Shown here in pieces: positions 58,435 to 64,000 of a DNA stretch of 64,000 nucleotides. A program made the translations under genes and the position numbers. Position 1 is the stretch's first letter. Each line of letters starts with the position of its first letter. The DNA is taken from assembly GCF_030269485.1 (NCBI RefSeq), contig NZ_BSTL01000013.1, forward strand, positions 186,001-250,000, read 5' to 3'. The DNA is from Actinoplanes sp. NBRC 103695. GTDB taxonomy: Bacteria; Actinomycetota; Actinomycetes; Mycobacteriales; Micromonosporaceae. The notes beneath the pieces were generated by a model. It saw only the letters and a list, made by a program, of their open reading frames with translations. It was not told where the DNA came from and did no database searches.

Positions 58435-58926
58435 TCAGCCCACCCGGGTCAGCAACGTCACCGGGGCACCGTCGCCCGCGTACCGGTACGGCTCGAGCTC
58501 GGCGTCCCACGCCGTACCCAACGCCTTCTCCAGCGCGTGCGAGAGTGCCTCCGGCGCGCGGGCCGACGCCATCAGCGAGCGCAGCCGGTCCTCGCCGATC
58601 TGGATGTCGCCGGACGCGCCCATGGTGCCGCGGAAGAGCCCACGACCGGGCACGTGCATGAAGCGCTCACCGTCGACGCCCTCACTGGGCTCCTCGGTGA
58701 CCTCGAAACGGATCATGGGCCACTGCCTGAGGGCAGCAGCCAGCTCCGCGCCAGTACCCGGCCTGCCTGTCCAGGCACACTGCGCCCGGCGCATGGCGGG
58801 ATCAACCGGCTGCGCCGTCCAAGGCAGGGTGACCGGCGCGGTGAGGACGCGCGCGATCGCCCACTCGACGTGCTGGCACACGGCGAGTGGGGTCGAGTGG
58901 ACGTATACGACGCCACACGTTTGCAC
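58435..58926 (-). CDS. DUF3145 family protein
   Basis: 163 residues. The DUF3145 pattern runs throughout: GVVYVHSTPLAVCQHVEWAIARVL, WTAQPVDPAMRRAQCAWTGRPGTGAELAAALRQWPMIRFEVTEEPSEGVDGERFMHVPGRGLFRGTMGASGDIQIGEDRLRSLMA. The gene is found near the fab cluster in many actinobacteria, suggesting a link to lipid or envelope synthesis, but no activity is known. It starts ATG and ends 13 bases before the NagZ-like gene on the same strand. Confidence 0.85.
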   Translation of the reverse strand: MQTCGVVYVHSTPLAVCQHVEWAIARVLTAPVTLPWTAQPVDPAMRRAQCAWTGRPGTGAELAAALRQWPMIRFEVTEEPSEGVDGERFMHVPGRGLFRGTMGASGDIQIGEDRLRSLMASARAPEALSHALEKALGTAWDAELEPYRYAGDGAPVTLLTRVG

Positions 58927-59166
58927 GGTGACCTCCCGGAGACCGAGGTGCGTCTTCCCCTACGACCTCGACCGCGGTTGATCGTGTCCCATGATGCCGG
59001 TTGCCACGGATGGTGCGCCAGAGAAACCGCAATATCGACTATGGGACCGGCCACAGGGGCACATCGGGTCTAACGCCCGGACCTGCTCCGACGGCACGGC
59101 ATCTCGGCCCTCGTGTAGGATTGCACCGGACTTTTTCTGCTCGAGCTTTCCCTTAGGAGTACCGCC

Positions 59167-59493
59167 GTGGCGAGCAACACCTCAAAGACCGCCCGCGCAT
59201 CAGTCCGCGCTGGTCAGGGTTCTGGCGGAGCGCTCAGCGTTCTTGGCGAGTACAAGTACCTGATCCCGCTGGCCGAGGGTCGTTTCGCCTATGTGCGCAA
59301 CCTGACCAACGGCCGCACGAACCACCTCAAGACCGACTCCGACGCCTTCGTCGAGGAGATCCGCGGCCTCGCCGCCGCCGGTCACGGTGCGAAGGTTCGC
59401 ACCGAGCTCGACGCGCTCAAGGCCGCCAACCCCGAGCACGGCTGGGGCGACACCGAGAAGCGCCTGATCGACGCCGGCGTCTTCGAGAGCTGA
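59167..59493 (+). CDS. conserved hypothetical protein
   Basis: 108 residues. After a Ser/Ala-rich N-terminus, GGALSVLGEYKYLIPLAEGRFAYVRNLTNGRTNHLKTDSDAFVEEIRGLAAAGHGAKVRTELDALKAANPEHGWGDTEKRLIDAGVFES suggests a small alpha/beta domain with no catalytic motif. TAGGAGT lies about six bases before the GTG start. A strong terminator follows, so it is a single-gene unit. I do not recognise the family. Confidence 0.65.
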   Translation: MASNTSKTARASVRAGQGSGGALSVLGEYKYLIPLAEGRFAYVRNLTNGRTNHLKTDSDAFVEEIRGLAAAGHGAKVRTELDALKAANPEHGWGDTEKRLIDAGVFES

Positions 59494-59514
59494 TCGCGGC
59501 CCGCTCCAGCACGA

Positions 59515-59551
59515 CGCCCATCCTCCCCTTGCGGGACGGATGGGCGTTTTT
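59515..59551 (+). terminator. factor-independent terminator
   Basis: CGCCCATCC and GGATGGGCG form a 9-bp stem around a 14-nt loop, followed directly by TTTTT. It ends the single-gene unit to its left. Confidence 0.9.
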
Positions 59552-59597
59552 GCATTTCCTGAAGATCAACCCATTTTTGGGGTACGGGCGGCAGCCG

Positions 59598-59694
59598 CCT
59601 GTGGACAGCCGCCCGTGATCGTCGTGGCGTCGCGCTACATTTCGACCCACCCAGTGCCGGGGTGGGGGTGGCGGCGGAGGTCGCGCGCGAAGCC
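59598..59694. repeat. dispersed 95-bp element, copy 1
   Basis: A stretch from CCTGTGGA to CGCGCGAAG contains TACATTTCGACCCACCCAGT and a CCACCC/GGGTGG hairpin. A second copy lies at 61421-61520 in the same direction. It sits between the terminator and the carbonic anhydrase stop, in an untranslated stretch. Confidence 0.75.
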
Positions 59695-59703
59695 AAGATC
59701 AAC

Positions 59704-60312
59704 TCACGCCAGCAGGTCGACCCAGCCCGTGTCCAGGTCGTAGACGGCGCCCGCCACGGCCACCCGGCCGGCGGCGATCGCCTCGGGGACGCCGGTGATC
59801 TCCCGCATCCGGGTGACCGTGCGGGCCACGTGGGCACGCATCGCCTTGTCCGGAGCGTCCGGCGAGTCAGCGCCGACCGACAGGACCGCGGGCGTGATCT
59901 CGTCGACCAGGTAACCGACGTCGCCGTCCGGGCGCTCGCCGGCGCGCACGGCCTCGACCGTGGCGGTGACCGCGCCGCAACGCACGTGACCCAGCACGAT
60001 GATCAGCGGGACGCCGAGGGCGCCGACCGCGAACCCGACCGAACCGGCCACCGCCCGGTCCACGACGTGGCCGCCGGAGCGCACCACGCATATCGAGCCG
60101 AAGGTCTGGTCGAAGATCGCCTCCAGCGGCACGCGGGAGTCGATGCAGCCGAGCACCACGGCGTTCGGCTGCTGACCACCGGAGGAGGAGGCCGCGGCGG
60201 AGACGTCGTGCCCATGCTCGGGGCGGCCGCTGACGAAGCGTCGATTACCGGCGACCAGGGCGGCCAGCGCGTCTGCCGGACTGGTCGTTCTCGGGGGCGA
60301 GGGTGCCGTCAT
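59704..60312 (-). CDS. beta-class carbonic anhydrase
   Basis: 202 residues. VLGCIDSRVPLEAIFDQTFGSICVVRSGGHVVD holds the CxDSR zinc/dyad motif, and LIIVLGHVRCGAVTATVEAV the HxxC zinc ligands, so three zinc ligands (Cys, His, Cys) and the Asp-Arg dyad are all present. It interconverts CO2 and bicarbonate, useful for the acyl-CoA carboxylase upstream in the same region, though no operon links them. ATG chosen; longer upstream frames overlap the divergent hydrolase gene. Confidence 0.9.
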   Translation of the reverse strand: MTAPSPPRTTSPADALAALVAGNRRFVSGRPEHGHDVSAAASSSGGQQPNAVVLGCIDSRVPLEAIFDQTFGSICVVRSGGHVVDRAVAGSVGFAVGALGVPLIIVLGHVRCGAVTATVEAVRAGERPDGDVGYLVDEITPAVLSVGADSPDAPDKAMRAHVARTVTRMREITGVPEAIAAGRVAVAGAVYDLDTGWVDLLA

Positions 60313-60460
60313 ACAGGCATTCTCGCCGAGCGGAACCGTCTGAACACCCCGTGCGACGCACGTCACGTCGGACCGTGAATGACCTTTGCAATTTGCACGG
60401 GCAGGCGTGATGCTTATTACCCGTGGGTACAAGCGGGGCGTGAGACTCGCGGAGGTGCCC

Positions 60461-61411
60461 ATGCCCGAGCGCTCGGAAGTGACCCTTCCGGACGGCGTAC
60501 GGCTGTTCGTCGAGACGTCCGGTCCGGCCGAGGCGCCGGTCACCGTCATCTTGCTGCACGGCTGGTGTCTCGACCGCCGCATCTGGCACCACCAGGTTCA
60601 GGCGCTCGGTGACGTCCGGGTCGTCGCGTACGACGCGCGTGGGCACGGCCGCTCCTCCGCCACGCTTCTCGAGTCGGCCACGCTGCCCCAGCTCGGCGCC
60701 GACCTGGCCGAGGTGATCCGGGTGGCGGCGCCGGAGGGCCCGATCGTGCTGGTCGGCCACTCCCTGGGCGGCATGACGATCATGGAGTACGCCGCCGAGC
60801 ACCCCGAGGACTTCACCGACCGGGTCGCCGGGCTGGCACTGATCTCCACCACCGCCGAGGGACACACGCACACCCGCTACGGGCTGCCCGGCCAGCTGTC
60901 CACGCTGCTGCGCTACGGCGAGACGATCGGGGCGGGCGTGCTGGCCCGCTGCGGCGCGTGGCGCCCGCACCAGGCGATGCTCCCGGTGCTGCGGCCCAGC
61001 GTGCGGTGGCTGCTCTTCGGCGAGGAGTGTGACGACGCCGCGCTGACCGTGACCATGCGGGCGGTGGGACGCGCCACGCTGCGGTCGATCGGGGGCTTCC
61101 GGCCGACCATCGGGGCCCAGCAGAGGCTGGAGACGCTGGCCGCCTGGAACGGCGTACCCTCCGCTGTCCTGGTGGGTGACCGTGACCGGCTCACTCCCCC
61201 GGCGTGTGCGGAGTCGATCGCGGCTCACCTGCCGGGGGCCGAGCTGAGTGTGCTGCCGGACGCCGGGCACATGCTGATGCTGGAGCGGCCCGAGGCGGTC
61301 ACTGCCACGCTCCGGGATGTGATCTGCCGCGCTACGGGCACCATGCCGATCGAGCGCGGGCGCGCCGGTCGCAGGTCACCCGCGCCGACGGATCTCGACG
61401 CTGCGGCCTAG
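60461..61411 (+). CDS. alpha/beta hydrolase
   Basis: 316 residues. VILLHGWCLDRRIWHHQ, YDARGHGRS, VGHSLGGMTIMEY (nucleophile elbow Ser), GDRDRLTPPACAESI (Asp) and PDAGHMLMLERP (His) give a complete triad. Substrate unknown; the lid region is of the type found in lipid or ester hydrolases. GGAGG five bases upstream favours this ATG over several upstream in-frame starts. It is divergent from the carbonic anhydrase and ends with a low-complexity tail. Confidence 0.88.
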   Translation: MPERSEVTLPDGVRLFVETSGPAEAPVTVILLHGWCLDRRIWHHQVQALGDVRVVAYDARGHGRSSATLLESATLPQLGADLAEVIRVAAPEGPIVLVGHSLGGMTIMEYAAEHPEDFTDRVAGLALISTTAEGHTHTRYGLPGQLSTLLRYGETIGAGVLARCGAWRPHQAMLPVLRPSVRWLLFGEECDDAALTVTMRAVGRATLRSIGGFRPTIGAQQRLETLAAWNGVPSAVLVGDRDRLTPPACAESIAAHLPGAELSVLPDAGHMLMLERPEAVTATLRDVICRATGTMPIERGRAGRRSPAPTDLDAAA

Positions 61412-61420
61412 CCGTCGTGG

Positions 61421-61520
61421 CCTGTGGATAAGGGCCGGAATCGTCGGTGGCGCGCGGTACATTTCGACCCCACCCAGTGCCGGGGTGGGGGGCGGGCGGC
61501 GGGGCGGGCCGCGCGAAACG
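61421..61520. repeat. dispersed 95-bp element, copy 2
   Basis: Same order of blocks as copy 1: CCTGTGGATA, ATCGTCGG, TACATTTCGACCCCACCCAG, the CCACCC/GGGTGG hairpin and CGCGCGAAA. It lies 9 bases after the hydrolase stop. Identity is highest over the central 40 bases. The two copies flank the carbonic anhydrase/hydrolase pair. Confidence 0.75.
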
Positions 61521-61626
61521 CGGAGCGCCGTAATCGACGTGGGGTGCTGCTCAGGAGTAGGTTCGACTGTCCCCTTTTCGCGGTTGCGACCGTGGCGGGG
61601 GCGGACTACGAGGGAGCGGAACAGAC

Positions 61627-63753
61627 TTGAGCGACGCCACCGTCCTGCAGCAGGAGATCGCCGTCGAGCAGGAGCACGTCGACCGGGTCTACACCCGGCT
61701 GGCCCAGCTTCGCACCGAGGCGTCCCGGGCCGAGAGGGAGGGCTACCGGATGGCCGGTGTCGGCACGTACGGGGCACTGGTCGAGCGGGACGCCATGGTG
61801 TTCCACGCGGCGAGGCGCCGGCACGCGCTGGACACCGAGTACGAGGGCCTGGTCTTCGGCCGCCTGGACCTGAACACCAGCGCCGTGCACTACGTCGGCC
61901 GGATGGGCATCCGGGACGAGGACTCGCAGCCGATGGTGGTGGACTGGCGTGCGCCGGCCGCGGCCGCGTTCTACCAGGCCACCCCGGCCGACCCGATGGG
62001 CGTGGTCCGGCGCCGGATGATCCAGTCCAGCCGGGAGAAGGTCATCGGCATCGAGGACGACCTGCTCGACCCGGACGCCGCGCCGGACGGGATGCGGGTG
62101 GTCGGTGACGGCGCCCTGCTGGCCAGCCTGTCCAAGGCGACCGGCGCGGGGATGCGCGACATCGTCGCGACCATCCAGCGCGAACAGGACGAGGCCATCC
62201 GCTCTCCCGCGGGCGGCGTGACGATCGTCACCGGCGGGCCGGGCACCGGCAAGACCGCGGTGGCACTGCACCGGGCGGCGTACCTGCTCTACTCGGACCG
62301 CAACCGGTTCGCCGGCGGCGGCATCCTGGTGGTCGGGCCGTCGGGCGTGTTCGTCAACTACATCGCCACGGTGCTGCCGTCGCTGGGCGAGGAGACGGCG
62401 TCGCTGCGGTCGCTGGGTTCCCTGGTGGTGGGGTACGCCGCGGAGCGCACCGACCCGACCGACGTGGCCGCGATCAAGGGGTCGCTGCGGATCCGCCGGG
62501 TGCTGGAGCGGGCCTCGCACGACGCGGTGCCGGGCGCGCCGGAGGAGCTGAAGCTGCTCTACCGCGGCTCGCTGCTCCGCCTGAACCGCGCCGACCTGGA
62601 GCGGATCCGCCGCAAGGCGCTTCCCCGGGGCGCGCGGCGTAACGAGGCGCGCGGGTCGGGCTTCGACGGCGTCTTCGACGCCCTGTGGTCGCAGGCGCGG
62701 CAGCAGCGGGTGACGAACCTGCCGGAGAAGCGGGAGTTCGAGGCCGACCTGGCCGACCGCCGCGACTTCCGGGACTTCCTGCGGGCGTGGTGGCCCCGGC
62801 TCACCCCGGGCCGGGTGCTCGGCTGGCTGCGGGAGCCGGCACGGCTGCGGTCGTACGCGACGGGGATCTTGAGCCGGGTGGAGATCGCGGCCCTGGAGGG
62901 GAGCTTCGGCCCGGAGCCGACCATCGCCGACGTGGCGCTGCTGGACGAGCTGGACGAGCTGATGGGCCGGCCCCGGCAGGCGCCGAAGAAGTCGGCCAAC
63001 CCGTTCCACGTGCGCGACGGGATCCAGGAGGTCACCACGCAGGCGGACCGGCAGGCCGCGGCGCGGGCGCAGGCGGTGCAGCGCGAGGACGACTACCGCG
63101 ACTACGCGCACGTGGTGGTCGACGAGGCGCAGGACGTGTCGCCGATGCAGTGGCGGATGATCGGCCGCCGCGGTCAGTACGCGTCCTGGACGGTCGTGGG
63201 TGACCCGGCGCAGACCGCGTGGTCCGGTGACGCCGAGGAGCTCGAGCGGGCGCGTGAGCGGGCTCTGGGCTCGCGCAAGCGCAACACGTACGCGCTGACC
63301 ACGAACTACCGGAACTCGTCGGAGATCTTCGCGGTGGCCGCCTCGGTGATCCGGACGATCATGCCGGACCTGCCGCTGCCGACCGCGGTCCGCAGCACCG
63401 GCGTGGAGCCCGTCGACCTGGTGGTGGATCCGGCGTCGCTGCCGGACGCGGTGCGGGAGCTGACCGAGAAGCAGATCGCCGACGTGGACGGCACGATCGG
63501 CGTGATCACCCCGGTGCCGCGCCGCGACGAGGTGGCGTCCTGGCTGACCGGTCTGCCGGAGCGCGTGCAGGTGGTGACGGCTCTGGAGGCCAAGGGCATG
63601 GAGTACGACGCGGTGGTGCTGGTCGGCCCGGGAGAGATCGCGGTCGACCCGTCCGGCGTACGGACGCTGTATGTCGCGCTCTCCCGGGCCACTCAGCGCC
63701 TCACCACCGTGGGCACCGATCCGGACTGGCTACCGTCACGGGATGCGAACTGA
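61627..63753 (+). CDS. HelD-like superfamily I helicase-related ATPase
   Basis: 708 residues. An N-terminal coiled hairpin (about 1-55: LQQEIAVEQEHVDRVYTRLAQLRTEASRAEREG) is the arm that enters RNA polymerase in HelD proteins. Walker A GGPGTGKTAVALHRAAYLLY (about 205-225), a mid insert, Walker B VVVDEAQDVSPMQW, VVGDPAQTAWSG and YVALSRATQRL complete the UvrD-like ATPase. Actinobacterial HelD releases and recycles stalled RNA polymerase and can counter rifamycins (HelR type). TTG start. Which HelD class this is cannot be settled by eye. Confidence 0.85.
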   Translation: MSDATVLQQEIAVEQEHVDRVYTRLAQLRTEASRAEREGYRMAGVGTYGALVERDAMVFHAARRRHALDTEYEGLVFGRLDLNTSAVHYVGRMGIRDEDSQPMVVDWRAPAAAAFYQATPADPMGVVRRRMIQSSREKVIGIEDDLLDPDAAPDGMRVVGDGALLASLSKATGAGMRDIVATIQREQDEAIRSPAGGVTIVTGGPGTGKTAVALHRAAYLLYSDRNRFAGGGILVVGPSGVFVNYIATVLPSLGEETASLRSLGSLVVGYAAERTDPTDVAAIKGSLRIRRVLERASHDAVPGAPEELKLLYRGSLLRLNRADLERIRRKALPRGARRNEARGSGFDGVFDALWSQARQQRVTNLPEKREFEADLADRRDFRDFLRAWWPRLTPGRVLGWLREPARLRSYATGILSRVEIAALEGSFGPEPTIADVALLDELDELMGRPRQAPKKSANPFHVRDGIQEVTTQADRQAAARAQAVQREDDYRDYAHVVVDEAQDVSPMQWRMIGRRGQYASWTVVGDPAQTAWSGDAEELERARERALGSRKRNTYALTTNYRNSSEIFAVAASVIRTIMPDLPLPTAVRSTGVEPVDLVVDPASLPDAVRELTEKQIADVDGTIGVITPVPRRDEVASWLTGLPERVQVVTALEAKGMEYDAVVLVGPGEIAVDPSGVRTLYVALSRATQRLTTVGTDPDWLPSRDAN

Positions 63754-64000
63754 GGTGACGTTGTACGGCGTCTCGGGGGTCGGCGGCGTGGTGAACCGCG
63801 CGTTGGGCAGATAGAGGCGGCCGGCGTACTCGGCGATCGTGGTGGGCACGTCGAAGCCGTCCGAGGTGGTGGTCGAGACCACCCGGCCGCGGGTGGCGGC
63901 GCTGTCGAGCTTGATCTCGGTGATCTTGTTGTCGCGGTTCTGCACGACGTAGAGCGAGCGGCCGCGCAGCCACAGCCCGTCGCCGTTGGTCACCAGAACG
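63736..64000 (-). CDS. beta-propeller-type protein (partial, N-terminus outside window)
   Basis: Only the C-terminal part is visible: VTNGDGLWLRGRSLYVVQNRDNKITEIKLDSAATRGRVVSTTTSDGFDVPTTIAEYAGRLYLPNARFTTPPTPETPYNVTSVRIP. The D-GLWLRGRSLYVVQNRDNKITEIKL blade-like repeat resembles SMP-30/NHL-type six-bladed beta-propellers, often secreted. The frame runs off the right edge, so no start is given. It overlaps the HelD 3' end by 18 bp, tail to tail. Confidence 0.6.
   Translation of the reverse strand, partial: VLVTNGDGLWLRGRSLYVVQNRDNKITEIKLDSAATRGRVVSTTTSDGFDVPTTIAEYAGRLYLPNARFTTPPTPETPYNVTSVRIP

Noticed and set aside
61521..61626. Rifamycin-associated promoter element before helD
   Set aside because: I could not find a convincing match to the known motif in this stretch.

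Overview
The window is GC-rich (about 70%) actinobacterial chromosome with frequent GTG starts. Gene content (FasR-controlled fabD-fabH-acpP-fabF cluster, homodimeric AceE, DUF3052/DUF3145 proteins, TIGR02569 protein, actinobacterial HelD) points to a Micromonosporaceae-type organism. Actinoplanes is a plausible genus, but that is inference, not proof.

Region 1 (about 1-11.1 kb) is accessory DNA. Bases 1-6970 (minus strand) look like the transfer/regulation module of an actinomycete integrative and conjugative element (AICE): a DUF2637/SpdB-like membrane protein cut by the window edge, an FtsK/TraB-like DNA translocase, a SprT-like metalloprotease, Cys-rich small proteins, a Pycsar-effector-like membrane protein and a SCO3933-like protein. 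Most junctions are ATGA or TGATG overlaps. An 18-bp repeat with a perfect palindromic core occurs twice. A divergent control region (7.02-7.18 kb) with two unrelated palindromes separates this block from an XRE/TPR regulator. Then come an HTH-CutA fusion, a hairpin-rich 430-bp non-coding stretch with a nested 143-nt inverted repeat, and a two-gene operon (soluble protein plus four-helix membrane protein) that resembles the layout of RexAB-type exclusion systems. No integrase, replication protein or att site is visible, so the element's ends are undefined.

Region 2 (11.37-24.7 kb) is core chromosome: RNase P RNA (rnpB), a TSUP transporter, GrpB and VOC proteins, a truncated methyltransferase, a SnoaL-like protein, two histidine phosphatases (one fused to RNase H), an AAA kinase, MarR, a MctP/DUF3311-type monocarboxylate permease pair, a GH18 chitinase, a zinc-ribbon protein, a Nif3-like protein and an XRE/TPR regulator paired with a flavoprotein.

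Region 3 (24.7-28.1 kb) is rich in minisatellites lying around an XRE-cupin regulator, a thioredoxin-reductase-like enzyme with repeat expansions inside its coding sequence, and a DUF402 protein. Short tandem repeats that overlap or directly follow stop codons recur elsewhere (aceE, a DHFR-like gene, a sigma factor, fabD, fabH).

Region 4 (28.1-44.0 kb) holds hypothetical genes, tRNA-Val(UAC), a peroxiredoxin, a fused alpha-beta 2-oxoacid dehydrogenase E1 divergent from yjbQ and aceE, a chemoreceptor, an ArsR/DHFR-like pair, an MFS exporter and a second GH18 chitinase with a ricin-B domain.

Region 5 (44.1-64.0 kb) holds gltX, a secreted membrane-anchored protein, an ECF sigma factor with a membrane-bound partner, TetR, the fatty-acid synthesis cluster (fasR, fabD, fabH, acpP, fabF, an accD-like carboxyltransferase), a NagZ-like lipoprotein, DUF3145, beta-carbonic anhydrase, a hydrolase and HelD. 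A dispersed element of about 95 bp flanks the carbonic anhydrase/hydrolase pair.
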